64,000 bases of DNA from Methylophaga sp. (GTDB taxonomy: Bacteria > Pseudomonadota > Gammaproteobacteria > Nitrosococcales > Methylophagaceae), in the NCBI GenBank assembly GCA_002733505.1, contig NVVW01000007.1, positions 30,616 to 94,615 of the forward strand. The letters are read 5' to 3'. The translations under genes were made by a program, and so were the position numbers. The notes under the pieces were generated by a model that was not told the origin of the DNA, did no database searches, and saw only the letters and a list, made by a program, of their open reading frames with translations. This document shows, one piece after another, positions 56,713 to 64,000 of this stretch (position 1 is its first letter; each line of letters starts with the position of its first letter).

Positions 56713-57338
56713 GTCATACTAATAAAAATAAGATCCTGTCTCATGAGTTGCCTACAACACCCTTAGATCCAGAAATAAAGGCAGCACGCGAGGCAAAAAT
56801 TCCTATAGCAATGATCGGTTTATGTGGTTGCTGGGGCTGTACTCTATCATTTCTTGATATGGATGAAAGAATACTTGGTCTGCTAGACAAAGTTAATATT
56901 ACGCGATCTTCTTTAACGGATGTAAAACGTATTCCATATCGCTGTGCTATCGGTTTTGTTGAAGGTGGTATTGCCAATAGCGAGAATATTGAAACATTGG
57001 AGGAGTTTAGAGAGAATTGTGATATTTTAATTTCTGTTGGTGCTTGCGCCGTATGGGGTGGGGTACCTGCTATGCGTAATGTAGTACCACTAGAAGAGTG
57101 CTTTAAAGAAGCCTATATTGACTCACCTACAGCGGTAGAGGGTGCTAAAAAAATCATCCCTTTTCATGACGATATTCCAGTAATTACGACCAAAGTAATG
57201 CCTTTACATGAGGTAGTGAAAATAGACTATTTTATTCCAGGATGTCCCCCCGATGGGGATGTAATTATTAAAGTGCTGGATGATTTGGTCAATGGGCGTG
57301 AATTTGATTTACCAACATCAATGAATCGTTACGATTAA
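56709..57338 (+). CDS. hoxY: NAD-reducing hydrogenase small subunit HoxY
   Basis: HoxY (209 residues) holds the proximal [4Fe-4S] cluster next to the NiFe site. Ligands are in IGLCGCWGCTLSFLD, VGACAVWGGVPAMRN and FIPGCPPDGD. There is no twin-arginine signal, consistent with a cytoplasmic group 3d enzyme. About 30 N-terminal residues before the cluster motif are variable. AAGGAG precedes the ATG. Confidence 0.95.
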   Translation: MSHTNKNKILSHELPTTPLDPEIKAAREAKIPIAMIGLCGCWGCTLSFLDMDERILGLLDKVNITRSSLTDVKRIPYRCAIGFVEGGIANSENIETLEEFRENCDILISVGACAVWGGVPAMRNVVPLEECFKEAYIDSPTAVEGAKKIIPFHDDIPVITTKVMPLHEVVKIDYFIPGCPPDGDVIIKVLDDLVNGREFDLPTSMNRYD

Positions 57339-57353
57339 ACGAGGAGGGATAAA

Positions 57354-58826
57354 ATGAGTAAAAAATTAGTAATCGATCCTGTAACGCGTATTGAAGGCCA
57401 CGGTAAAGTGACGATTCACCTTGATGATAATAATCAAGTAGTCGATGCAAAACTACATGTGGTTGAATTCCGCGGTTTTGAACGGTTTATTCAAGGCCAC
57501 CCGTATTGGGAAGCCCCGATGCTGTTACAACGTATTTGTGGCATCTGTTTTGTCAGTCATCATTTGTGTGGTGCCAAGGCGCTAGATGATATGGTAGGAG
57601 TCGGCTATAGCACAGGGACATCACTATTGCCTACCTCCGAGAAAATGCGGCGGCTTGGACATTATGGGCAGCAATTACAATCACATGTGACGGCTTATTT
57701 TTATTTAATCGTACCAGAAATGTTATTTGGTATGGATGCGGCGCCTGAGCAGCGAAATGTACTTGGACTAGTAGAAGCCAATCCTGCATTAGTAAAACGT
57801 GTTGTTGCCTTACGTAAATGGGGGCAAGAAGTCATTAAAGCAGTATTGGGAAAACGTATGCACGGCATAAGCTCTATTCCGGGTGGTGTCAATCAGAATC
57901 TCAGTATTGAAGCTAGAGATCGCTTGCTAAATGGTGAAGAAGGGCTTATTTCAATTGATGCTGTGATTGAGTTTGCTCAAGATGGTTTGAATCTATTTTA
58001 TGACTTCCATGAGAAAAACCGTAAACAAGTCGATACGTTTGCAGAGGTGCCTGCGCTGAATATGTGCTTAGTCGGTGATGATGATAATGTTGATTATTAT
58101 CATGGCAAAATGCGTATTGTGGATAAAAATAAAGAGATTATTGATGAGCTTGACTACCATGATTATCTAGACCATTTTTCTGAAGCAACTGAAGAATGGA
58201 GCTACATGAAGTTCCCATTCCTTAAAGCATTGGGACGAGAAGCAGGTTCTGTTCGTGTTGGCCCGTTAGCTCGTGTGAACGTAACTAAAAGCTATTCTGA
58301 TTCAACGCCATTGGCGAAAGCGGCTTTAGAACGTTTTCATGATTACACCAATGGCAAAGCGAATGATATGACTTTGCATACTAACTGGGCTAGAGCTATT
58401 GAAATTTTACATTCTGCTGAGCAAATTAAAGATTTACTCAATGATCCTGTTCTACAAAAAGAGCAGCTTGTTTTGACGTTTGATCAAAGCACATGGACAG
58501 GCGAAGGTGTTGGCGTAGTTGAAGCACCACGCGGTACTTTGCTACACCATTATCGTGCGAATGAAGAAGGTAATATAACCTTCGCTAATTTAGTGGTGGC
58601 TACTACACACAACAACACCGTTATGAATCGCTCTGTGCGTTCTGTTGCAGAAGATTATTTAGGAGGAAAATCTGAAATTACCGAAGGTATGATGAATGCT
58701 ATTGAGGTCAGTATTCGTGCTTATGATCCATGCTTGAGTTGTGCCACTCATGCAGCCGGGCAAATGCCGCTGGTGGTTTCAGTGTTGGACTCAAAGGGTA
58801 ATCTAGTTAATGAATTCGTCCGTTGA
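57354..58826 (+). CDS. hoxH: NAD-reducing hydrogenase large subunit HoxH
   Basis: HoxH (490 residues) carries the NiFe active site. The N-terminal pair is C62 and C65 in QRICGICFVSHH and the C-terminal pair C460 and C463 in YDPCLSCATH. A 24-residue tail after His466 should be removed by HoxW once the metal site is built; the cleavage after a His and the tail length match the Cupriavidus HoxH. Sequence and partners place it in group 3d. GAGGAGG precedes the ATG. Confidence 0.96.
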   Translation: MSKKLVIDPVTRIEGHGKVTIHLDDNNQVVDAKLHVVEFRGFERFIQGHPYWEAPMLLQRICGICFVSHHLCGAKALDDMVGVGYSTGTSLLPTSEKMRRLGHYGQQLQSHVTAYFYLIVPEMLFGMDAAPEQRNVLGLVEANPALVKRVVALRKWGQEVIKAVLGKRMHGISSIPGGVNQNLSIEARDRLLNGEEGLISIDAVIEFAQDGLNLFYDFHEKNRKQVDTFAEVPALNMCLVGDDDNVDYYHGKMRIVDKNKEIIDELDYHDYLDHFSEATEEWSYMKFPFLKALGREAGSVRVGPLARVNVTKSYSDSTPLAKAALERFHDYTNGKANDMTLHTNWARAIEILHSAEQIKDLLNDPVLQKEQLVLTFDQSTWTGEGVGVVEAPRGTLLHHYRANEEGNITFANLVVATTHNNTVMNRSVRSVAEDYLGGKSEITEGMMNAIEVSIRAYDPCLSCATHAAGQMPLVVSVLDSKGNLVNEFVR

Positions 58827-59298
58827 TTATATGGCTGCCACGCTAGTTGATTATAATAATTCTGACAGCCTAATTTATGGCATTGGAAATATTGGCAGGC
58901 AAGATGATGGGCTCGGCTGGGCATTTATTGACTGGCTAGAGCGTGAATCAATCTGTCCTAAAGCTGACCTTATGCGGCATTATCAACTACACCTCGAAGA
59001 TGCCGATATGATTAGTTACAAAAAACAAGTGTTATTTGTGGATGCGAGCAAAGTAGCTGAGCTGGAAACCTTCCAACTGGAAAATGTTAAGCCGAAAATA
59101 GATTTTAGTTTTACTTCACATGCTATTTCTGTTGAATCCATTTTGGCAACATGCCAAACCTGTTTTGACGTTATACCCAAAGTTCAATTTCTAACTATTA
59201 AAGGTTATGAATGGGATCTTCAACAAGGATTAACGATGAATGCGCAACAAAATTTAGATATTGCTACTGAGTTTTTCCAAATGAATTTTAAGTTATAA
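58810..59298 (+). CDS. hoxW: HoxH maturation endopeptidase HoxW
   Basis: The 162-residue nickel-dependent protease of the HybD/HycI family trims the HoxH C-terminus. The first metal Asp is in GIGNIGRQDDGLGWAFIDWL, the second in VLFVDASK, and the His region is FTSHAISVES. It overlaps hoxH by 17 bases with the first ATG; an in-frame ATG at 58831 is also possible, and neither has a strong ribosome-binding site. In Cupriavidus hoxW also follows hoxH directly. Confidence 0.9.
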   Translation: MNSSVDYMAATLVDYNNSDSLIYGIGNIGRQDDGLGWAFIDWLERESICPKADLMRHYQLHLEDADMISYKKQVLFVDASKVAELETFQLENVKPKIDFSFTSHAISVESILATCQTCFDVIPKVQFLTIKGYEWDLQQGLTMNAQQNLDIATEFFQMNFKL

Positions 59299-59312
59299 GG
59301 CTGGAGTTAATA

Positions 59313-60065
59313 ATGAGTAAACTTGATATTGGTGCCGCTAAAAATCTGATCTTAGATGCACCTATTGGTCGTTATATCGGTGATAGAGGCGCACAGGTAT
59401 TTGCAAAATGTGCTGACTGTATTGTTGATTTAGAAGATAATGATTTTCTATTTAAAGAGGGTGAAACAACGTCCTCTTTTTATATTGTTATACAAGGAAG
59501 ACTAGCCATAGTTAAAACAAAAAAGGAAAAAGATAGTAAGCTTAGAATTTTACATATACTAGAGAAAAGTGATTTAATTGGGGAGCTAAGCTTTATCGAT
59601 GATACGCACCATACTGCTTCAGTAATGGCTATAGGCGATGCCCAAGTACTAGAGTTTAAGGCCGAAAAGATAAGCAACATAATAGATGTAATGGCTGAAT
59701 CTGATAATCCAACACCGTTCATGAGAAAAGTTGAAACCCTAGAACAGCGACGAAATACCATCATGCAAAATTTGGAAAAAGCAGAACAGACTGATCTTCA
59801 ATCTAATAGCCTGTCAGATATCAATGAATTTGAAGTGCAACGCGCGTTGAATGCCATATTCAAACAACTAGATAAATCAGATACTGATAATTTGAAGGAT
59901 TTTATAAAGAACGTTGTAGTAAAAATTGTACTCAAGCCAGAAAACCAAACACGGATGTTGATACATTATTCTATCAACATCCGAGGGTTTAAAATGGCGT
60001 CCCCAAGGGGGATAAGCGCTAAACCCTTAATACTGGCAGTTTCTGTTGTTGATATTGCTTGTTAA
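59313..60065 (+). CDS. Chimeric ORF: HoxI-like cNMP-binding domain joined to a serine-recombinase C-terminus
   Basis: Residues 1 to about 122 are a cyclic-nucleotide-binding fold (FLFKEGETTSSFYIVIQGRL, DLIGELSFIDDTHHTASVMA), as in HoxI, the sixth gene of the Cupriavidus hoxFUYHWI operon, with no DNA-binding domain. From about residue 126 the sequence changes to FMRKVETLEQRRNTIMQN and FIKNVVVKIVLKPE, typical of the coiled-coil and final strand of large serine recombinases. It ends GFKMASPRG, a tail seen where such genes run into a tRNA-type attachment site. The chimera is open throughout. I infer that a mobile element cut hoxI. GGAG precedes the start. Confidence 0.7.
   Translation: MSKLDIGAAKNLILDAPIGRYIGDRGAQVFAKCADCIVDLEDNDFLFKEGETTSSFYIVIQGRLAIVKTKKEKDSKLRILHILEKSDLIGELSFIDDTHHTASVMAIGDAQVLEFKAEKISNIIDVMAESDNPTPFMRKVETLEQRRNTIMQNLEKAEQTDLQSNSLSDINEFEVQRALNAIFKQLDKSDTDNLKDFIKNVVVKIVLKPENQTRMLIHYSINIRGFKMASPRGISAKPLILAVSVVDIAC
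59995..60010. other. tRNA-3'-end-like fragment, possible attachment-site remnant
   Basis: TGGCGTCCCCAAGGGG is the reverse complement of a tRNA 3' end of the form CCCCTTGGGGACGCCA, close to tRNA-Glu type ends. No tRNA body adjoins it. It lies at the end of the recombinase-like coding tail, where phage attachment sites often occur. A 12-bp perfect inverted repeat (CGGATGTTGATA / TATCAACATCCG, 59952-59983) lies just upstream. Confidence 0.4.
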
Positions 60066-60084
60066 TATAAACATTAATAAGAAG

Positions 60085-60115
60085 AAGCCCTGAACATTGT
60101 TTAGGGCTTTTTTTT
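60085..60115 (+). terminator. Rho-independent terminator at the end of the hox operon
   Basis: AAGCCCTGAAC pairs with GTTTAGGGCTT (11 bp, one G-T pair) around ATT and is followed by eight T residues. It lies 20 bases after the stop of the hoxI chimera and should isolate the hox operon from the mobile genes. Confidence 0.92.
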
Positions 60116-60162
60116 GTCTATATGATGCGGTCTTACATAAATGTCTCGCTAGAAAATGAGGC

Positions 60163-60455
60163 CATCGGAAAAAGGTGATCGGGGTTACCTGTTTTTTAAA
60201 TTGGTTATTAAGTTATATATATCATAAGGATAAAGCAATAAGTTAAAGGTAACTAAATGGTGATCGAAAGGTGATCGGATCACCTTTTTATTGGTAATTT
60301 AGCCTGTTTTTTATTTATAGTTAAAACAATGACTTATGAAATAATTACCTTTCGATCACCATCGATCACCTTTTAAGGGTAACTTTATTATTCATTTATT
60401 TCAAAAGCTTACAGTGGAAAAAAGAAGAAATTACACAGATCACCTTTTTCCGATG
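60163..60455. repeat. Symmetric array of seven GGTGATC motifs, nested inverted repeats
   Basis: Outer arms CATCGGAAAAAGGTGATC (60163-60180) and its exact complement (60438-60455) enclose inner pairs: GGTGATCGAAAGGT (60259-60272) with ACCTTTCGATCACC (60347-60360), and a central palindrome with arms AAAGGTGATC and GATCACCTTT around one G (60267-60287). GGTGATC occurs three times in one direction and then four times in the other. The DNA between is AT-rich. It lies upstream of the integrase and resembles iterons, a partition site or a repressor operator set. No ORF of note is in the stretch 60066-60577. Confidence 0.8.
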
Positions 60456-60521
60456 CTCTGCTTTTCTAATAATATTATTTAATTACAACAAATAAGTGAA
60501 AAACAACCAATATTAGCTAAT

Positions 60522-60558
60522 AAAAACATGGTGTTATGGTATAATCGAGCTATGTTTT
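60522..60558 (+). promoter_or_regulatory. Integrase promoter with flanking inverted repeat
   Basis: An extended -10 element TGGTATAAT (60537-60545) lies 33 bases before the integrase ATG. Arms AAAAACAT (60522-60529) and ATGTTTTT (60551-60558) flank it symmetrically and could be an operator. No good -35 box is seen. Confidence 0.5.
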
Positions 60559-60577
60559 TCACTGTTTTGGTGGCGTT

Positions 60578-61579
60578 ATGGATTTGACAGGGTTAATCGA
60601 GGACTGGCTTAGTTGGCTTTTGATGAATAAAGGCAGATCTCCTGCAACAATTATCAAATATCGAGGATATCTGAATATTTTCAAGGAACATCTTGGTGAT
60701 AGTCAGATAGTTGATGTTGATCTGGATTTGTTAGAAGATTTTTCTGGTAAGGTGCTTTTTGATAAAGGCCTGGCATCGCGAAGTAGAAGTGCGGCGGTGT
60801 CTTCAATCAAGAATTTCTTTTCCTGGTTAAAATTAAAGAACATTATAAGTTCCGATCCATCAGATAAACTTGCCCACCCATCAATAGGCAGGAGATTACC
60901 AAAAGCGATTACGCTTCAAGATGCTGAGAAGCTAATCGGCGCTACTGATTTAGATACATTTATAGGTGTTCGTGATGCAGCTATGATGTCGCTATTGATA
61001 GGTTGTGGATTGCGAGTGTCTGGGCTATGCAACTTAAATCAATCAAATCTTATGTTTACTCAGGACAACGAAGGTCGTGAGAGGCTGGTTATAAGGGCTA
61101 TAGAGAAAGGGAATAAAGAGCGATTAGTGCCAGCACCTACGGAGTGTTTGTTGTTAATTAGGGCATACATTGGGCACCGAGAACTAGATGTTATTGATAC
61201 ATCTTTGCCTTCAGGGGATAAGGTGCTGTTTGTTTCAGTTAGGAACAGGACGATTCCTGAGCATGAATACCATGGAGAAAGACGCCGGTTTGCACCAAGA
61301 TCAGTAAATGACATGCTTGCCAAGTATGCAAAAGAAACAGGCGTATCAGTTGCTTTTGCTCACCCTCACGCGCTTCGGCATCTATACGGTGCAGAGCTTA
61401 TGGAAAGTGATGTCAACATATTAAGCGCTCAAGCATTGCTTGGACATGAGAGCGCTGATACCACAGCTATATATTCACACTTAGCAATGAGAAAGCTAAC
61501 CAAAGATGTAGATAGAGCAAACCCACTAGGCAAGATGCATACACCCGTTACAGATTTAATACCCCACCTAAACGGCTAG
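60578..61579 (+). CDS. Tyrosine recombinase / integrase, XerC/XerD-like
   Basis: The 333-residue protein has an N-terminal SAM-like core-binding domain (about 1-95, LSWLLMNKGRSPATIIKYRG) and a full catalytic domain: Arg in GCGLRVSGLCNLN, Lys in EKGNKERLVPAP, His-x-x-Arg in HPHALRHLYGAEL, His in LLGHESADTT and the Tyr nucleophile in TAIYSHLAMRKL. All six catalytic positions are present, so it should be active. GGTGG precedes the ATG. It is first in a run of phage-like genes and probably integrates or resolves that element. Confidence 0.92.
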   Translation: MDLTGLIEDWLSWLLMNKGRSPATIIKYRGYLNIFKEHLGDSQIVDVDLDLLEDFSGKVLFDKGLASRSRSAAVSSIKNFFSWLKLKNIISSDPSDKLAHPSIGRRLPKAITLQDAEKLIGATDLDTFIGVRDAAMMSLLIGCGLRVSGLCNLNQSNLMFTQDNEGRERLVIRAIEKGNKERLVPAPTECLLLIRAYIGHRELDVIDTSLPSGDKVLFVSVRNRTIPEHEYHGERRRFAPRSVNDMLAKYAKETGVSVAFAHPHALRHLYGAELMESDVNILSAQALLGHESADTTAIYSHLAMRKLTKDVDRANPLGKMHTPVTDLIPHLNG

Positions 61580-61599
61580 AAATATACAGGATAAATACC

Positions 61600-61752
61600 A
61601 TGGACCATCAAACACAGATATATAGGCGCTTAGAAAACATCTTGCTTGGGGTTAACCTAACTACAACTATGGCTATATATGTATGTTTGCGCGGGTTTGT
61701 GAGCTGTACACGAAATGACCATCCCAACGGGCAAAAGCCTGCAACCACATAG
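61600..61752 (+). CDS. Possible small protein, 50 residues
   Basis: ATG preceded by AGGA (9 bases) opens a 50-residue frame with a hydrophobic stretch (ILLGVNLTTTMAIYVCL) in the gap between integrase and the Mor-like gene. No homology is recognised and the C-terminal part looks random. The rest of the 245-base gap has an inverted repeat, AACCGCG to CGCGGTT, near 61759-61785. Confidence 0.3.
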   Translation: MDHQTQIYRRLENILLGVNLTTTMAIYVCLRGFVSCTRNDHPNGQKPATT

Positions 61753-61824
61753 AAGCACCAACCGCGCCTTATTTAATAACACGCGGTTCAGTATCTTATT
61801 TGCACATGAGAATGAGGGTTTACA

Positions 61825-62307
61825 ATGGACACTAAACAGGTAACGCGCAGTTCAAAGCGAGAAGTGGTTAGTCACAGGCATGGTCAGGAAGGGGTGGGGG
61901 CACGGCATATGGATGGCAACAATCACCAGTGGGGGGGTGGGTACCTAGATATCTGCACTGATCTTGAAGTTTCAAAAAAAAATTCGCGCGACCCACGACT
62001 TGATGAATTGGCTGATATGGGTATTGGCGGTTTTTGGCGTTCACTGGCCGACGATATTGGTTTTGATGCTTTTATGGTCGTATGGAACAGCTTGAGTTGT
62101 CACGCTTCTGGCGGTGATGACGGGCATCGGGTGTATATCCCTCGTTATGATGCTTTTATGCGGTATCAGCGCAACAGAATGATCTTGTCACTCTCATCTA
62201 CAGGTTTAAAGGCGCGTGATATTCGTGAACGCGTTATTTCTGATTTGCGTGAGCATGTGTCAATAAATCATATCAACAAATTAATACGTCAACATACTGT
62301 TAAATAG
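61825..62307 (+). CDS. Phage Mor-like transcriptional regulator
   Basis: The 160-residue protein has a variable Ser/His/Gly-rich N-terminus (residues 1-55). The following region (DIGFDAFMVVWNSLS, VYIPRYDAFMRYQRNRMILS) and a C-terminal helix-turn-helix (LKARDIRERVISDLREHVSI, then NHINKLIRQH) follow the layout of Mor/Martha-like phage activators. GAGGG lies before the ATG. It would activate late or lysis genes in a phage; here the gene block is incomplete. The match is by pattern only. Confidence 0.55.
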   Translation: MDTKQVTRSSKREVVSHRHGQEGVGARHMDGNNHQWGGGYLDICTDLEVSKKNSRDPRLDELADMGIGGFWRSLADDIGFDAFMVVWNSLSCHASGGDDGHRVYIPRYDAFMRYQRNRMILSLSSTGLKARDIRERVISDLREHVSINHINKLIRQHTVK

Positions 62308-62347
62308 TCGGTATTCCCCCTTATGTTGATTGAATGTAGCTGTTTAA

Positions 62348-63292
62348 ATGCGCAGCATGGCTAAAAACCGCGATATAAACTCCCCCCTCTCAAGTGTCAG
62401 TTTTAAGTGCGGTTCTTGTGGCTGTAAATTTTCTGTGGTCCCCGCTCGTGTTGAAGATGAGCCGGAACGCGATCACCCTTATCGATATTTTGCACAATGT
62501 ACTGATTGTGGTGAAGAATCTAAGCAGGCCACATGGGAGCAAGCATTGATGGCTTCCTACGGAAAACATACCGGGCCAAAGACTGCAGAAGGAAAAAAAG
62601 CATCGTTATCTAATTTGGACGGCCACCCAACACCAGAGGAGGCGCTGAGAACACGATTTAATGCAATGAAGCACGGACTTAGGGCTCGTGTAGCCACTTA
62701 TTTTCCTGCAAAGCCGGGAAAATACCCTCACTGTGCTAGTTGCCATATTGATTGGGATGATTGTGCTGCACAAGTTGCGTGCATGAAGCGAACAGAGTTG
62801 TTTATGCGGCATCAAATTGCTTTTGAATCCAAAGATCCCTCATTACTTACTGATATTAGATCTGATTTGCAGGCAAATATTCAGGCCATTATTGATGACA
62901 TCATTCTTTCTATCGCATCAGAGGGTGTTGCTATTCGCAAGCCAGCTTACACCGTCATTAATAATAAAATTGAAATAGGCAAGTATGTTGATGCAAATGG
63001 TGAGGAGCAACTTATATATGATGCTTTAGAGGCTCATCCATTGTTGAAAATTCTTTCTGAGTTTATAGCTAGAAACAGCATGTCACTTGGCGATATGGGT
63101 ATGACTGCGAAAGTGGTTGAAGGTAATGAAATTGTCATGGGTAATCTTTCAGAACAGAAAGAAGATCGAGAAACATTGCTTGGCTATCAGAAACAGCAGA
63201 CGGAAAACATGTCTAACTTGTTAGAAATGATTGAGCGATCTAAGAAGAAGTCAAAAGAAGACCCTTATGTGATTGAGCACACAAATGGCTGA
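62348..63292 (+). CDS. Phage terminase small subunit-like protein with zinc-ribbon N-terminus
   Basis: The 314-residue protein starts with a zinc ribbon (FKCGSCGCKF and QCTDCGEES). The stretch GPKTAEGKKASLSN and then ALRTRFNAMKHGLRA is the pattern seen in many phage DNA-packaging small subunits (GPxTxEGKxxSxxN..KHG). Another CxxC...C group follows (HCASCHIDWDDC). Helices with repeated charged residues fill the C-terminal half. It overlaps the large-subunit gene by 8 bases. A start at 62357 is equally possible. Confidence 0.6.
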   Translation: MRSMAKNRDINSPLSSVSFKCGSCGCKFSVVPARVEDEPERDHPYRYFAQCTDCGEESKQATWEQALMASYGKHTGPKTAEGKKASLSNLDGHPTPEEALRTRFNAMKHGLRARVATYFPAKPGKYPHCASCHIDWDDCAAQVACMKRTELFMRHQIAFESKDPSLLTDIRSDLQANIQAIIDDIILSIASEGVAIRKPAYTVINNKIEIGKYVDANGEEQLIYDALEAHPLLKILSEFIARNSMSLGDMGMTAKVVEGNEIVMGNLSEQKEDRETLLGYQKQQTENMSNLLEMIERSKKKSKEDPYVIEHTNG

Positions 63293-63905
63293 ACGGATTA
63301 ATAAAAATAAACGCATTGAGCTGACCAATATTGCTGAGCGTGAGATTATGCGATTCAAGGATGATCACTCGCTTTGGCATAAACATGTTCACAATGTTGA
63401 GCTTGATTCGATGCAGATATTGAAGTGTTTGGAAATGGACCAGCATAAAAATACAGTTGATTTCTCGTGTCGTCGGACGGGTAAAACTGCCGTCAAAGAA
63501 ATGTATCTGCTTAAATATAATGCAGTTGAGGGAGACCAATCTTTAGGTATTATTGCCCCTCGTGAAGCGCAAGCTTTAACTAACCTTGATTACCACCTTG
63601 AAGCTATTCGTCGATCATCAATATTAGAAAGTTTTTTAATGTTTAAATCTGGCAGAAAGCAAATGTCGGACACCCGGTACCAGTTTGCCAATCATTCGCA
63701 AGCAAAGGCCTACGGCATCATGGCTCAGATTGACGGTGACGATTTAACCATTGCCAGCATTGAAGAAATTGACGATTTACCGGCTGACAGATTGAACTCT
63801 CGCTTCTTATTAACAATGGGTTCAAACCGTCGACTAGGTGCAAGTAAAGGTGCGATTAATGACCCTCAATTAAGAGTAACGGGTGTATATAAAGGTGCTG
63901 ATTGA
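63285..63905 (+). CDS. Phage terminase large subunit-like ATPase, truncated by an IS element
   Basis: The first 206 residues of a packaging ATPase: Walker A-like VDFSCRRTGKTAVKEMYLLK and Walker B-like DDLTIASIEEIDDLP. Terminase large subunits are usually 400-600 residues and carry a nuclease domain, missing here. The reading ends in VTGVYKGAD followed by TGA at 63903-63905, exactly where IS3-like sequence begins, so the stop comes from the insertion. It is therefore a broken gene. The ATG overlaps the previous gene. Confidence 0.65.
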   Translation: MAERINKNKRIELTNIAEREIMRFKDDHSLWHKHVHNVELDSMQILKCLEMDQHKNTVDFSCRRTGKTAVKEMYLLKYNAVEGDQSLGIIAPREAQALTNLDYHLEAIRRSSILESFLMFKSGRKQMSDTRYQFANHSQAKAYGIMAQIDGDDLTIASIEEIDDLPADRLNSRFLLTMGSNRRLGASKGAINDPQLRVTGVYKGAD

Positions 63906-64000
63906 AGTGGTCAAGTATTAATGCAGAAAATTTAAGCCACTTTTTTCAATTGTGCCATTTTTTGTGCAGGTGTAATATAGCCGAGCGATGAATGTAATCG
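63904..64000 (-). mobile_element. End of an IS3-family insertion sequence (cut by window edge)
   Basis: The element end begins with TGAAGTGGTCAAGTATTAAT. It contains the tail of an IS3-type transposase on the minus strand and interrupts the terminase gene. The other end lies outside the window. Confidence 0.7.
63932..64000 (-). CDS. IS3-family transposase (orfB), C-terminal fragment
   Basis: The minus-strand frame reads RLHSSLGYITPAQKMAQLKK and then VA before the stop TAA (63932-63934). RLHSSLGYITPAQ is the ending typical of the DDE transposase OrfB of IS3-family elements. Only 22 residues are in the window. Confidence 0.8.
   Translation of the reverse strand, partial: RLHSSLGYITPAQKMAQLKKVA

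Noticed and set aside
59313..60065. CRP-family transcription factor
   Set aside because: The N-terminal domain binds cyclic nucleotides by fold, but no helix-turn-helix follows; the C-terminus resembles a serine recombinase tail instead.
60163..60455. GGTGATC array as a CRISPR or as terminators
   Set aside because: Spacing is irregular, motifs are short and mirror-symmetric, and no T-tract follows the hairpins; it better fits protein-binding sites.

Overview
The window looks like a chromosomal segment of a low-GC gammaproteobacterium that probably grows as a hydrogen-oxidising autotroph. Supporting genes are an NAD-linked [NiFe]-hydrogenase operon (hoxFUYHW and a broken hoxI), a hyp maturation operon and a trio of fructose-1,6-bisphosphate aldolase, fructose-1,6-bisphosphatase and triosephosphate isomerase. 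The species cannot be fixed from the sequence. No RuBisCO or sulfur-oxidation gene is in view, so autotrophy is inferred from gene company.

Layout. 1-12.3 kb (minus strand): an MSHA-type pilus / type II secretion-like operon with three large pseudopilins, inner-membrane assembly proteins, ATPase, platform protein, secretin and a cut-off outer-membrane protein. 12.3-16.2 kb: a NarX/NarL-like two-component pair, a secreted PepSY protein behind a palindrome-rich promoter, tRNA-Leu(CAA) and several copies of an intergenic inverted-repeat element. 16.2-20.9 kb: queA, trmJ-cysE, iscR-sufA and an FKBP isomerase. 21.1-27.4 kb: the SUF iron-sulfur operon (Rrf2 regulator, sufBCDS, sufU, sufT) behind a promoter whose -10 box lies in a perfect palindrome. 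27.4-42.3 kb: housekeeping and signalling genes (PglL/Wzy-like ligase, NAD-malic enzyme, SixA phosphatase, ValS, a Cache-PAS-GAF-PAS-GGDEF-EAL protein, HolC, PepA, LptF, LptG). 42.3-50.8 kb: a decayed hupK-like gene, then hypA, hypB, hypF, hypC, a GmhA-like SIS isomerase, hypD, hypE and a nickel permease. 51-54.1 kb: fba, fbp, tpiA. 54.2-59.7 kb: hoxFUYHW and the start of hoxI. 59.7-64 kb: mobile DNA. hoxI runs in frame into the tail of a serine recombinase, followed by a tRNA-3'-end-like scrap, a symmetric array of GGTGATC motifs, a tyrosine integrase, phage-like genes (Mor-like regulator, terminase-like small and large subunits) and an IS3-family element that cuts the large-terminase gene at the window edge.

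How it fits together. SUF and IscR/SufA supply Fe-S clusters, of which the Hox enzyme needs several. NicO-type nickel uptake and Hyp proteins build the NiFe site, HoxW trims HoxH, and HoxFUYH makes NADH from H2. Fba, Fbp and TpiA serve sugar-phosphate regeneration for carbon fixation or gluconeogenesis. The most unusual items are the hoxI-recombinase chimera, the seven-copy GGTGATC array, the hupK relic, the sugar-isomerase gene inside the hyp operon, MshEN-like half motifs in the pilus MshI-like protein, and the family of about 150-bp MITE-like repeats.
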